From: Aliiroseovarius sp. M344
Lineage (GTDB): Bacteria > Pseudomonadota > Alphaproteobacteria > Rhodobacterales > Rhodobacteraceae
Direction: 5' to 3'
Assembly (NCBI RefSeq): GCF_025140835.1
Contig: NZ_CP081153.1
Location: 1,922,001-1,986,000 of the forward strand
Length of the DNA: 64,000 nucleotides
Part shown: piece by piece, positions 44,671-53,973 of the stretch
Numbering within the stretch: the stretch's first letter is position 1
Layout: every line of letters begins with the position of its first letter
The notes under the pieces: generated by a model
Seen by the model: only the letters and a program-made list of their open reading frames with translations
The model's database searches: none
Told to the model about the DNA's origin: nothing
Translations under genes and position numbers: made by a program

Positions 44671-45528
44671 TTATTTCTCGCTGTCTACTAAGCCACGGAT
44701 AAAGAGCTTCTGCATCGACACCACGACGATCACCGGCGGGATCATCGCAAGGATCGAGGTCGCCATGATGACCGGCCAATCTGCCACGTCGTCGCCAGAT
44801 GGGAACATCTGCTTGATGCCCATCACAATGGTGTTCATTTCCGGGTCTGTGGTGATCAGAAGCGGCCAGAGGTATTGGTTCCAGCCATAGATGAACAGGA
44901 TCACAAACAGGGCGGCGACATTCGTGCGGCTCATGGGGACCACGATGTCCCAGAAAAACCGCATCGGGCGGGCGCCGTCGACGCGCGCGGCCTCGGCCAG
45001 TTCATCGGGGATGGTCAGGAAAAACTGACGAAACAGGAAAGTCGCAGTGGCCGAAGCAATGAGCGGGAAAATCAGCCCGGAATAGCTGTTCAGCATCCCG
45101 AACCCTGCCACAACCTCATAGGTCGGCACGATCCGCACCTCGACCGGCAGCATCAACGTCAGGAAGATCAGCCAGAAGAACATGTTACGGCCCGGAAATC
45201 GGAAATAGACGATAGCGAAAGCGGACAGAAGCGAGATGACGATCTTGCCCACTGCAATCCCGATGGCCATCACCAGCGAATTGAACAGCATTGTCGCCAC
45301 AGGGACATTGACGCCCGAAAACAGCGCAGCCTTGTAGTTTTCAAAGAACTGATCGCCGGGCCAAAGCGGCATTGGCGGGCGTACAATTTCGGGTTGGGTG
45401 ACAGTGGACGCGACAAAAGCGAGCCAGATCGGGAAGAAGATCACCAACACGCCAAGGATCATCAAAACATGGGTCAGCCACAGGCCAGCGCCGCGTTTTT
45501 CCACCATGCCATGTATTTCGCGGGCCAT
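44671..45528 (-). CDS. ugpE: sn-Glycerol-3-phosphate ABC transporter permease UgpE
   Basis: A 285-residue inner-membrane permease with EAA loop [28 protein letters not shown]. The start shares a base with the ugpA stop (TGATG), so translation is coupled. Confidence 0.93.
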   Translation of the reverse strand: MAREIHGMVEKRGAGLWLTHVLMILGVLVIFFPIWLAFVASTVTQPEIVRPPMPLWPGDQFFENYKAALFSGVNVPVATMLFNSLVMAIGIAVGKIVISLLSAFAIVYFRFPGRNMFFWLIFLTLMLPVEVRIVPTYEVVAGFGMLNSYSGLIFPLIASATATFLFRQFFLTIPDELAEAARVDGARPMRFFWDIVVPMSRTNVAALFVILFIYGWNQYLWPLLITTDPEMNTIVMGIKQMFPSGDDVADWPVIMATSILAMIPPVIVVVSMQKLFIRGLVDSEK

Positions 45529-46409
45529 CAGTAATGCACCCTTTTCTCAACGAATTTAAACTGAAGCACGGTCAGCAACCCGACCACGATCAACAAGATC
45601 ACCGATTGCGCCGAGCTCGAGCCCAGATCCTGCCCCACGAAGCCGTCAGAGAACACTTTATAGACCAGGATGGTCGTCGATTGCTGCGGCCCGCCCGAGG
45701 TTATGGTGTGGATCACACCAAAGGTTTCAAAGAACGAATAGACCACGTTGACCACCAGCAAAAAGAAGGTGGTGGGCGACAAGAGCGGCAGCACGATGGT
45801 GAAGAACCGCCGCCAGAAGCGTGCGCCGTCAATCGCAGCCGCCTCGATCACCGACCGGGGCACGGCTTGCAGGGCGGCGAAGAAAAACAGGAAATTGTAA
45901 CTGATCCGCCCCCAAGCGGAGGCGACCACGACCAGCCCCATCGCCTCGCCGCCGTTCAACACGTGGTTCCAGTCATAACCGAGCTGGCCAAGATACCACG
46001 ACACAACGCCGACACGGGTGTTGAACATGAAAAGCCACAGCACGCCTGCGACGGCGGGCGCCACGGCATAAGGCCAGATCAAAAGCGTGCGATAAGCCCC
46101 CGAACCTTTGATCAGACGGTCCGCCAGCACGGCCAAAAACAGCGCCGGGATCATCGAGGCCAGTGTGACCAAAAGCGAGAAGACCCCAGTCGTCACAAAG
46201 GACGCGCGATAGAATTTATCAGACAGAAGGTATTCGAAGTTGCCCAGCCCGACGAACTGCTTGGACAGACCAAACGGGTCGGGAATGAACAGCGATTGCC
46301 AGACCGCCTGCCCGGCAGGATAGAAGAAAAAGACTGCAGAAATAATGACTTGTGGCGCGATCAGGCACAAAGGCAACAACCAGCCACGGAAGGTCACGCG
46401 TTTTTCCAT
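45528..46409 (-). CDS. ugpA: sn-Glycerol-3-phosphate ABC transporter permease UgpA
   Basis: A 293-residue permease; EAA-type loop [30 protein letters not shown]. The start is ATG 46407-46409 with GGGGGAA a few bases upstream. It follows ugpB after a gap carrying a terminator-like hairpin. Confidence 0.93.
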   Translation of the reverse strand: MEKRVTFRGWLLPLCLIAPQVIISAVFFFYPAGQAVWQSLFIPDPFGLSKQFVGLGNFEYLLSDKFYRASFVTTGVFSLLVTLASMIPALFLAVLADRLIKGSGAYRTLLIWPYAVAPAVAGVLWLFMFNTRVGVVSWYLGQLGYDWNHVLNGGEAMGLVVVASAWGRISYNFLFFFAALQAVPRSVIEAAAIDGARFWRRFFTIVLPLLSPTTFFLLVVNVVYSFFETFGVIHTITSGGPQQSTTILVYKVFSDGFVGQDLGSSSAQSVILLIVVGLLTVLQFKFVEKRVHY

Positions 46410-46429
46410 CACTTCCCCCGGAACGAAAA

Positions 46430-46454
46430 AAGGCGGGCCATGACAGCCCGCCTT
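46430..46454 (-). terminator. Terminator-like attenuator between ugpB and ugpA
   Basis: A perfect 9-bp stem AAGGCGGGC / GCCCGCCTT, 7-nt loop, followed on the minus strand by TTTT. It lies 11 nt after the ugpB stop. Because ugpA follows at once, it probably gives partial termination or 3'-end protection so that more UgpB than permease is made. Confidence 0.8.
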
Positions 46455-46465
46455 CTGGTTGGTCT

Positions 46466-47779
46466 TTACATGTTGGCTTGCTCGAACCGGCGCAGCAGCG
46501 CGTCGCCACGCTCTTTCGCGCTGTCCATGGCTTCTTGTGCGGTTTTGTCACCCGACCAGATGCCTTCCAGCTCTTCGTCGATGATGCCGCGGATCTGGTC
46601 AAACGACCCCAGACGCAAGCCCTTTGAGTTGGCAGTGGGCGCCTTGGCTGTCATCTGGATTACCGCCACGTCAGTGCCTGGGTTTTCGTCATAGAACCCG
46701 GCTTCCTTGGTCGCCTCGCCTGCCGCGATGGTGATCGGCAAGTATCCAGTGTCCTGATGCCATTGCGCCTGAACCGGGGTCGAGGACAGGAAGGCCAGGA
46801 ATTCGCCTACGCCCTTATATTCCTCGGCCTCGTGACCCTGCAACACCCACAGAGACGCACCACCGATGATGGTGTTTTGCGGGGCGTTGCCCACGCCGTC
46901 CCAATACGGCAGCGGACGCACGTCAAAAGCAAACTGCGCTTCGTCCTTGATACCCGCATATCCTGCCGAGCTTTCGGTAAACAACGCACAGTCGCCAGCA
47001 CGGAAGTTTGCACCGCCTTCGTTGCGGCGGCCGGTATAGATGAATTTGCCGTCCTTAGCCCATTCGCCCATCTTACTCAGGTGCGCCACCTGCGCTTCGC
47101 CGTTCAGCGCAAGCTCAGTGTCCAGACCCGCAAACCCGTTGTCTTTCGTGGCAAACGGCACGTCATGATAGGCCGACATGTTCTCCAGATGGATCCAGCT
47201 TTGCCAAGCGGTGACCAGCGGGCATTCTTCGCCGCCGGCCTTCAGTTGTTCCAGCACAGCATCCACATTCTGCCATGTCGACAGGTCGGTGTCCGGGTCG
47301 ACGCCCGCTGCGGTCATCGCATCACGGTTGACCCACAGAACGGGCGTAGAGGAGTTGAACGGCAGTGACAGCATCTGGCCGTCGGTGGTGGTGTAATACC
47401 CTTTCACCGACCCGATATAGGCGTCGGGATCAAACTCGGCACCGCTTTCGGCCATCACTTCATAGACAGGTTTGATCGCCCCGCCTGCCGCCATCATGGT
47501 CGCCGTTCCGACTTCAAACACCATCAAGACATGCGGCTGCTCATTCGCGCGGAACGCCGCAATCCCGGCGTTCAGCGTTTCGGAATAATTACCTTTGTAG
47601 CTGGCCACCACGGTATAGTCGCTTTGGCTGCCGTTGAACTGGTCAACCTGTGCGGCCACAAGCTCGCCCAGACGGCCGGTAAAAGCGTGCCAGAATTGGA
47701 TTTCGGTTTGCGCATAGGCCCCAATCGGAGACATCGCGGTTGTTGCGGCAGCAATTGCGCCAAGCACGAGCTTTTTCAC
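46466..47779 (-). CDS. ugpB: sn-Glycerol-3-phosphate-binding periplasmic protein UgpB
   Basis: A 437-residue binding protein closely resembling E. coli UgpB, with signal peptide at residues 1-21 and shared phrases [45 protein letters not shown] and TGYLPIT. The start is GTG 47777-47779, preceded by a strong AAGGAGG; an upstream ATG gives a non-signal N-terminus. It heads ugpBAEC, divergent from a LysR gene. No ugpQ is present. Confidence 0.95.
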   Translation of the reverse strand: MKKLVLGAIAAATTAMSPIGAYAQTEIQFWHAFTGRLGELVAAQVDQFNGSQSDYTVVASYKGNYSETLNAGIAAFRANEQPHVLMVFEVGTATMMAAGGAIKPVYEVMAESGAEFDPDAYIGSVKGYYTTTDGQMLSLPFNSSTPVLWVNRDAMTAAGVDPDTDLSTWQNVDAVLEQLKAGGEECPLVTAWQSWIHLENMSAYHDVPFATKDNGFAGLDTELALNGEAQVAHLSKMGEWAKDGKFIYTGRRNEGGANFRAGDCALFTESSAGYAGIKDEAQFAFDVRPLPYWDGVGNAPQNTIIGGASLWVLQGHEAEEYKGVGEFLAFLSSTPVQAQWHQDTGYLPITIAAGEATKEAGFYDENPGTDVAVIQMTAKAPTANSKGLRLGSFDQIRGIIDEELEGIWSGDKTAQEAMDSAKERGDALLRRFEQANM

Positions 47780-47910
47780 ATTATCCTCCTTGCACCAGCA
47801 GCGGTGCGTTTCCCAAGTCAACAACGCGGGCTGATTGGCCCAATTGCGTGTCTTGCAAAAAGGTTACATCCCACCTGACATAATGCAAGAGTATTTACTG
47901 TAACGGTTTT

Positions 47911-47925
47911 ATAACATCATATTAT
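47911..47925. promoter_or_regulatory. Candidate LysR-type box between ugpB and the LysR gene
   Basis: ATAA-N7-TTAT (a T-N11-A type dyad) lies in the AT-rich divergent region, 38 bp before the LysR start. I could not recognise a clear Pho box in this region. Confidence 0.4.
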
Positions 47926-47962
47926 GCTGTTAGGGATAACGTGACAAACAAGGGGACTTTGC

Positions 47963-48865
47963 ATGACACACCCGTTGCGGTTGCGCCAGCTAGAGGCGCT
48001 TATGGCCGTTACCCATCACGGTTCCATGACACGGGGTGCACAAGAATTGGGCATCAGCCAACCCGCCGTGAGTCGCCTTTTGTCCGACCTGCGCGACGTG
48101 CTGGGGTTCAACCTGTTCAACCGGCGCGACGGACGGTTGGTGCCGACACAGGAAATTCGCTTCCTGCTGCCAGACATCCGGCGGGTCTTGGACATGATGC
48201 ATCAGATTTCCGAGGCCAGCCAGAACATCACCGACAAGAAGGCGGGACATCTTAGAATTGCCTGCCTTCCGGGCTTCGCGACCAGCCACCTGCCCGGCGT
48301 GGTCGCGGCCTTCCTGCGCGACCGGCCGGGCGTCAGCATCACGCTGGAACCCGACCGGCCCGAGCGAATTCTGGAATGGATGGTGGGCGAACAGTACGAT
48401 TTCGGAATCACTGACGGGTTCGAAGGCCACCCTGCCGTCGAAAGCGAACATATCGACATTCGGACTGTCTGCGTCTTTCCAACCGGTCATCACCTGGCAT
48501 CGCTTGAGGTCATCCGCCCACGTGACCTGGCCGACGAAAACCTTATCCACACCCGCCGCGACAGCTCCTTTTTCCGCGATCTGAATGAAGCGTTTCAAAA
48601 AGAGAATACCGGTATAAATTCATTGGTGGAATCGCGTCAATTCACCGCCGCATGTGAAATGGTCTGCAGCGGCATCGGCGCTTCAGTCGTCAGCGCACTG
48701 GACGCCGCGAAATATGTTGGCCATGGCCTTGACCACCGGCCATTCGCCCCCACCATTCCACACCGGCTTTCCTTGGTCCGCCCCACGCTGAAGCAACCCT
48801 CCATGCTCTCGCTAGAGTTTATGGAGATGTTTGCGGCCAGTCTTGCGCCTTACCGAATAAGCTGA
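47963..48865 (+). CDS. LysR-family transcriptional regulator
   Basis: A 300-residue LysR regulator. The N-terminal helix-turn-helix (about 1-62; LRQLEALMAVTHHGSMTRGAQELGISQPAVSRLLSDL) precedes an effector domain with IACLPGFATSHLPGVVAAFL. Its divergence from ugpB suggests it controls ugpBAEC, which is unusual because ugp is classically under PhoB. AGGGGA precedes the start. The effector is unknown. Confidence 0.9.
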   Translation: MTHPLRLRQLEALMAVTHHGSMTRGAQELGISQPAVSRLLSDLRDVLGFNLFNRRDGRLVPTQEIRFLLPDIRRVLDMMHQISEASQNITDKKAGHLRIACLPGFATSHLPGVVAAFLRDRPGVSITLEPDRPERILEWMVGEQYDFGITDGFEGHPAVESEHIDIRTVCVFPTGHHLASLEVIRPRDLADENLIHTRRDSSFFRDLNEAFQKENTGINSLVESRQFTAACEMVCSGIGASVVSALDAAKYVGHGLDHRPFAPTIPHRLSLVRPTLKQPSMLSLEFMEMFAASLAPYRIS

Positions 48866-48931
48866 CAGTCGGGCGCCCTAGACGCCGACGCCACCCGGTC
48901 CAAGCAATGGCCCCTTTTCAAACCTGCTGAG

Positions 48932-49186
48932 TTACATGTCGCGAATTTTTTCTTCCAGCCAACGGGCGCGTTTTCGCTGTTCTTCGACCAGCTCTAGCTT
49001 GCGCTCCAGCCGCTCCCGTTTGGTTTCTTTTGTGGTTTCTTCAAGCTCCGTTTCCAGCAGCTGCGCCTTAGCTTCGAGCTTACGAAGAACTTTCTCCACA
49101 TGCGCGGGTTTAATCTTCTGAGCTTTGCCCTTTTCGAGCCGACCATAATACTTGTCGAGTTTCTCGATCGCGCTTTCAAGTCCCAT
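48932..49186 (-). CDS. Small coiled-coil protein, unknown function
   Basis: An 84-residue highly charged protein that is almost entirely one predicted long coiled coil (Lys, Glu, Arg, Leu heptads from about residue 20 to 84). I do not recognise a family. The start is ATG 49184-49186 with AGGAG nine bases upstream; a GTG three codons earlier is a less likely start. It lies between the LysR and Na/Pi cotransporter genes, 69 bp from the latter. Confidence 0.75.
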   Translation of the reverse strand: MGLESAIEKLDKYYGRLEKGKAQKIKPAHVEKVLRKLEAKAQLLETELEETTKETKRERLERKLELVEEQRKRARWLEEKIRDM

Positions 49187-49255
49187 GGCACACACTCCTG
49201 TTTCGGGGCGGATAATACTGCCCTAATGTAATGGCAATATGACAACTTCTGTGGG

Positions 49256-51085
49256 TCATCGCGCTTCGTCCCCTTGTTTCTCGCCTATGGCCCCCATGAC
49301 AATCGAGGCAAGCTCTTCGTCATCAAGCGCCAAAATTCGCTCCACCTCGGCCATGGCGTCCTCGGCTTCGATGTAATAGGTGCGCGCCGCACCAAGCAGG
49401 TCCCGCATTGCTTCGTAGGCGTAGTTGGAATCATTCAGAAATGATGTCGCCACCGAGGCATCAAGTTTACGGTTTCGGATCATGGCTTCGATGCGGTTGT
49501 TGGTTTCATGCGCATCGCTTTCCACCTGAACCCGTTCCTGATCCAGCCAAAGGCTCGACCGGTCCTCGGGATCTGCCAGATCAAGCTGCCTGATTTCGAC
49601 AAGGATGCGAACGATCTCGATCCGAAGCTGATTATAAAGTTCCGTAATGGCCCCCTGCGGCCGCTCGGTGTATCGGGTCGCATTGCGCCTGAGGTGCTTG
49701 ACGGCCTTCACCGCCCTGACAATCCGACCCGCCACATCGCGCAGCGAATAAATATCGTCCATGACATTCTCGGGCACATCCGTTGAACCAATGCGCGTGG
49801 CAAACTCGACAATCGCCGAATAAAGCGTCTTGATCCGCGCTTCGTATCGTTCGTCAATGTCGAACTCGAACGGCCTGCGACTGGCCCGAACCGTCGCGGC
49901 GATGTCCTTCGTATCAAAGATTTCATGCCGGTGAAGGTTCAACCCGTGCACGATCACTTCTACCGCGTTGTCATACAGGTGTTTGACCTCTTGGCGCATC
50001 GCAAACTCAATGGTTTGCGGAAATTCATCCACGGCTTGCGACAGATATTTCGGCTTGCTGAGATCTTCTTCGGGCTGCTTGATCGCCCGTTCCAAAAAGG
50101 CGATCAGGCGCTTAAGCAAGGGCAACATAATCACCACGCCCAGCGTGTTGAACACTGTGTGGAACACCGCGAGTTTCAGGGTGAAATCATTGTCCGGAAT
50201 GCCGATCCCCGCCGAGATGAAGTCGACGGACATCCGGATTGGCCCAATAAACACCAAGGCCACCCCGGCGGTCACGACGTTGAAGATCAGATGCGCCAGT
50301 GCCAACCGCTTGCCCTGATAGTTGGCCGTGAACGAGCCAATGATTGCGGTGATCGTCGTGCCGATATTGGCCCCAATGGCCAGCGCCAGGGCGTTCTCAT
50401 AAGATATTTGTCCCGCCGCAAGCGCGGTGATGATCAGGGTCATCGTGGCGTGACTGGACTGCATGACCACCGTCGCCGCACCGCCGATCAACGTATAGAC
50501 CACCAGACCCAAAAGCCCTGTCAAAGCAAAACGGGTGAGATCGAACTGGTCCTTGAAGGATTCAAAGCCCTCTTTCATGTGGTGGATGCCAAGGAACAAG
50601 AACCCCAGACCAGCAAGCACAAAACCCGCACCGCGCAGATACTTGTTTTTCTGGAACACGAGCACGATGGCTATCGCCAGCATTGGCAAGGCATAGGCCG
50701 AGATTTTCACCTTGAGACCAAACCCCGCCACCAGCCATGCGCCGGTGGTCGTGCCGATATTGGCCCCAAAAATGATCCCTACGCCTGCGATAAGCGAGAT
50801 CAGCCCGGCAGACAGGAAAGAAATGGTGATCACCGACACCAGCGAACTGGATTGCATGATCGTCGTCGACAGGATGCCAAACCCCATGGATTTGGCGACC
50901 GAACCGGTTGCTTTTTCCAATGCGACTTCAAGAAAACCACCGCTGAACAGCTTAAAGCCATCTTCGAGCATCAACATGCCAAAGAGAAAAATGGCAACTC
51001 CCGCGGCAATTTCCTGAAAATCGCTGCTGGCCCAGAACCCAAAGCTCAGGACCAGCAGGATGACCGGAAGTAAAAATTTCTTCAT
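49256..51085 (-). CDS. Na/Pi cotransporter family protein (NptA-like, with PhoU-like domain)
   Basis: A 609-residue membrane protein. Two Na/Pi-cotransporter repeats are visible with their QSS motifs (TIMQSSSLVSVITI and VVMQSSHATMTLIIT; about 80 and 205) within some eight to nine membrane segments. A C-terminal cytoplasmic helical region (about 370-600) is PhoU-like. It would import phosphate with sodium. The start is the ATG at 51083-51085; upstream TTG codons are alternatives. It lies 18 bp after the PiT gene, probably in one operon. Confidence 0.9.
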   Translation of the reverse strand: MKKFLLPVILLVLSFGFWASSDFQEIAAGVAIFLFGMLMLEDGFKLFSGGFLEVALEKATGSVAKSMGFGILSTTIMQSSSLVSVITISFLSAGLISLIAGVGIIFGANIGTTTGAWLVAGFGLKVKISAYALPMLAIAIVLVFQKNKYLRGAGFVLAGLGFLFLGIHHMKEGFESFKDQFDLTRFALTGLLGLVVYTLIGGAATVVMQSSHATMTLIITALAAGQISYENALALAIGANIGTTITAIIGSFTANYQGKRLALAHLIFNVVTAGVALVFIGPIRMSVDFISAGIGIPDNDFTLKLAVFHTVFNTLGVVIMLPLLKRLIAFLERAIKQPEEDLSKPKYLSQAVDEFPQTIEFAMRQEVKHLYDNAVEVIVHGLNLHRHEIFDTKDIAATVRASRRPFEFDIDERYEARIKTLYSAIVEFATRIGSTDVPENVMDDIYSLRDVAGRIVRAVKAVKHLRRNATRYTERPQGAITELYNQLRIEIVRILVEIRQLDLADPEDRSSLWLDQERVQVESDAHETNNRIEAMIRNRKLDASVATSFLNDSNYAYEAMRDLLGAARTYYIEAEDAMAEVERILALDDEELASIVMGAIGEKQGDEAR

Positions 51086-51103
51086 CAACAAACCGGTAAA
51101 CTC

Positions 51104-52678
51104 CTATGGCAGCATCATGCCGCGCAGCACGAAATAGAACATCGCAGCCAAAAGGGCGGACACCGGAACGGTGATGATCCATGCCGACACGATCTTCAGA
51201 AGCGAGGAACGATGCACCAATTGGCGTTTCAATGCCTTTTGAAGCATCTTGCGCTCGGCCGCGTCAATAACCGCCTCCGGGCCCATCTTCTTCAACTGGT
51301 CCAACATACGCTGTTTGTCTTCAGGTGGCGCGTTCTGGAACGACATCAACACTTGCTCAGCCACGCCGAAGTCCTTTTCGCCTTCGTGCTTGTTAAGCAC
51401 ATCCTCGACCACCTTGCCCAAACGGGTTTCAAGGAACTCTCGCAGGAACCCGACACCAAAGACAGCGCCCAATGCGACGTGGGTCGAACTGATCGGCATG
51501 CCCAATTGGCTTGCGATGATGACGGTGATGGCCGCCGCCAGCGCGATGCAGAACGCCCGCGAGCGATCCAGTTCGGTGATCTCGGACCCGACAGTGCGGA
51601 TCAGTTTCGGCCCAAACAGGGCTAGCCCGACAGAAATACCCAAAGCACCGATCACCATGACCCAAATCGGGATCGCAACCTTGGATGACCCCCCTTGCGT
51701 ATGGGTCAGCGCGTCGACCACGCCAGCCAGCGGACCGACCGCATTGGCCACATCATTGGCACCATGCGCGAAACTGAGCAGCGCCGCCGAAATGATCAGC
51801 GGGATGGTAAACAGCTTGTTCACGCCGTCCCTATTATTTTCAAGTTTTGGCGCGGCTTTGTTGATCATCGGACGAACCAGAACAATCGCAACCAAACCGA
51901 CGACAAGGCCGATCAAGAGCGCGTTGACAAAATCAATCTTGATCAAAGATTTGATGCCCTTTAGCGCGATATAGGTGGTAAACGCCCACGCCATCACCCC
52001 GATCATAAACGGCACGACCTTGCGCGCGGCTTCCACGGGTTCAGTTTTGAAAAAGATTGTCTTTTTCAAAAGATACAAGAACAGCGCGGCAATGATGCCC
52101 CCGGTCAGCGGTGAGATTACCCAACTCAGCGCGATCTTCCCCATCGCATCCCAGTTGACGACATCCCAGCCAGCCGCAGCGATCCCTGCGCCCATGACCC
52201 CGCCGACGATCGAATGCGTCGTCGATACTGGCGCGCCAAACCACGTGGCCGCGTTCAGCCATAAGGCTGCGCCAATCAACGCCCCCATCATCACCCAGAT
52301 AAAGACATTCGGATCCGCCACATTGGCCGGATCAATGATGCCTTTCTTCACGGTGGAAACCACATCCCCACCCGCAATGATCGCACCGGCCGCTTCGAAA
52401 AAGGCAGCGATAACGATCGCGCCGGTTAACGTGAGTGCAAATGAACCAACCGCCGGGCCTACATTGTTGGCGACGTCATTCGCGCCGATGTTCATCGCCA
52501 TGTAAGCGCCGATCACAGCGGCTGCGATCAGAAGGTATAATTGGTCCACATGTGCAAACCGCGAGCCCGTGTAGATCATCACGCCGACGATAAACAGGAT
52601 CGCCGTGCCCAACCGCCCGACCTCCGAGCGACTAAGGTCCGTCGCGTTTTCGATCTTCAGATATTCTTTCACTTTCAT
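51104..52678 (-). CDS. PiT-family inorganic phosphate transporter
   Basis: A 524-residue low-affinity phosphate permease. The PiT signature repeats are visible as NIGANDVANNVGPAVG (about 56-71) and FAHGANDVANAVGPLAGV (about 300), each at the start of a transport half. The cytoplasmic segment between repeats is short, and a charged stretch lies near the C-terminus (KHEGEKDFGVAEQVLMSF). The start is ATG 52676-52678, with GGGGGGA upstream. It heads the pit-nptA pair. Confidence 0.94.
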   Translation of the reverse strand: MKVKEYLKIENATDLSRSEVGRLGTAILFIVGVMIYTGSRFAHVDQLYLLIAAAVIGAYMAMNIGANDVANNVGPAVGSFALTLTGAIVIAAFFEAAGAIIAGGDVVSTVKKGIIDPANVADPNVFIWVMMGALIGAALWLNAATWFGAPVSTTHSIVGGVMGAGIAAAGWDVVNWDAMGKIALSWVISPLTGGIIAALFLYLLKKTIFFKTEPVEAARKVVPFMIGVMAWAFTTYIALKGIKSLIKIDFVNALLIGLVVGLVAIVLVRPMINKAAPKLENNRDGVNKLFTIPLIISAALLSFAHGANDVANAVGPLAGVVDALTHTQGGSSKVAIPIWVMVIGALGISVGLALFGPKLIRTVGSEITELDRSRAFCIALAAAITVIIASQLGMPISSTHVALGAVFGVGFLREFLETRLGKVVEDVLNKHEGEKDFGVAEQVLMSFQNAPPEDKQRMLDQLKKMGPEAVIDAAERKMLQKALKRQLVHRSSLLKIVSAWIITVPVSALLAAMFYFVLRGMMLP

Positions 52679-52975
52679 AGGTCCCCCCATCCGGTTTTTG
52701 CACAGCAAAACCAAACCGCCGACGGTTTCCCATCGGGGGTTATGCTGCATGTGGGGAAATTGGCACGCACTATTGCGGCGGAAACTGAGGTGGATCAACG
52801 ACAGCAGTTATCTGCGCGCTCTGTTCTATTTTTGTAACGCTCTGTGTGGCGCTAGCCCTTGCCGTTGGGTTCGGCGCTGCGTCTGCGTGTCGCAGTTGGC
52901 GTTCATAATATGCACACATTCGTTTCCTTTTATGTTTTCTTGAGTGACGCGCAAAACACAAGGAGAACAAACGAA

Positions 52976-53641
52976 ATGTTTAAAGCAGGTGTATTGAGTG
53001 CAGCCATTTTCACTGCATGTCTGGTGGCCCCTCTTGAAGCGGGAACCGCAACGTTGACCGCGGAAGCCGAGGCCGCGGTCATGGAGGCTCTGAACGACGA
53101 ATACCACGCACAGGCCTTCTATAGCGCCTTGGTCGACAAATACGGGGCCAATACGCCTTTCACCAACATTTTGGCTGCCGAGGAAACGCACGCAGATCGG
53201 CTGATCGACCTGCTAACAAAATATGGCGTCGAAGTCCCTGAAAACGGCTATCTGGACGGCACGCTTCCCTTGGCATCTATGCCAGTGACTTTGGATCAGG
53301 CTTATGAAGACGGCGTTGCCGCTGAGATCGCCAATATCGCGCTTTACGAGCAGACACTTTTACCAGCCGTCGCAGGCTACAACGATGTGACCCGCGTTTT
53401 CACCTCGCTTAAAAACGCATCTGAACGCAATCATCTGCCCACATTTGAAAAATGTAGCAGCGGTGGCTGTCAGACGGCGGCAGCAACCGGCGGCCAAGCT
53501 GACAAGCGCAAGTTATCGCAAAGGAAGGCTCTGGGAACGGGCGCTGAGAAAGCCTCTGACACCCGAAATGGCATGCCCAAGGGTCAGGCCAAGCGAGTGG
53601 GTCAGGGCAAGCGAACCGGAAAAGCTAAAGGCCGCAGTTAA
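52976..53641 (+). CDS. DUF2202 ferritin-like secreted protein with basic tail
   Basis: A 221-residue protein with a signal peptide (about 1-22, ending APLEA). The DUF2202 domain (about 28-160) has ferritin-like helices with EYHAQAFY, AEETHADRL, EIANIALYEQ and NASERNHLPTFEK, the E/H pattern of a diiron bundle. The last ~60 residues are low-complexity and rich in Lys, Arg, Gly and Gln after a CSSGGC motif, an odd basic tail that may bind nucleic acid or the envelope. An AAGGAG precedes ATG 52976. Divergent from pit across 297 bp. Confidence 0.85.
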   Translation: MFKAGVLSAAIFTACLVAPLEAGTATLTAEAEAAVMEALNDEYHAQAFYSALVDKYGANTPFTNILAAEETHADRLIDLLTKYGVEVPENGYLDGTLPLASMPVTLDQAYEDGVAAEIANIALYEQTLLPAVAGYNDVTRVFTSLKNASERNHLPTFEKCSSGGCQTAAATGGQADKRKLSQRKALGTGAEKASDTRNGMPKGQAKRVGQGKRTGKAKGRS

Positions 53642-53973
53642 CCTGGCCAAAGCCCGCTGAGGTTGTGCAATGAACGCGCGGCTCCAAGCGACCTGCCTAG
53701 CCCCCAAGATTTGGGGGCTGGGTCACATAAAGGTCAGGTAAGTGGCCCCAGCAAAGCGTGTCATTGTGAAAGCGTGAAAGAATACACGCTCAAATTGTGT
53801 GAAAATGGCAACAAATTTTCCTTTTTCAACGAATTCCCGTTTCGGTTCACCCCGATTGACCGATATCAAATCATATTATTCGCATGTGAATATGCTGGCC
53901 ACGACACCCTGCGTATGTGTCAGTTGTTTTTGTTTTCAGGGTGAGGGGAATAATTTTTTTTGAAGAGGCAAAA
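53642..53973. other. 332-bp intergenic region, AT-rich in its second half
   Basis: No gene is seen. The first part holds the hairpin at 53699-53719. From about 53760 the composition becomes markedly AT-rich, with an inverted repeat CATATT (53872-53877) / AATATG (53889-53894). It presumably contains the promoter of the anchor-F gene; no good -35/-10 pair stood out. Confidence 0.5.
53699..53719. other. Perfect 9-bp stem-loop downstream of the DUF2202 gene
   Basis: AGCCCCCAA-GAT-TTGGGGGCT, 58 bp after the stop. There is no T-run on either side, so it is not a canonical terminator but may protect the message end. Confidence 0.6.

Noticed and set aside
45534..46694. 386-codon frame antisense to ugpA and the end of ugpB
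   Set aside because: The frame is polar, His/Gln/Arg-rich and crosses the ugpB-ugpA boundary; a typical antisense artefact.
47780..47962. Pho box upstream of ugpB
   Set aside because: I looked for two CTGTCAT-like repeats 11 bp apart and found only weak partial matches; a matrix scan would be needed.
49925..51073. 382-codon frame antisense to the Na/Pi cotransporter gene
   Set aside because: Composition (His, Gln, Asp, Arg) is what the complement of membrane-protein codons gives; no motif.
5853..53894. 12-mer CATGTGAATATG shared by two intergenic regions (5853-5864 and 53883-53894)
   Set aside because: Only two copies, different contexts and no symmetry; chance in AT-rich spacers is a sufficient explanation.
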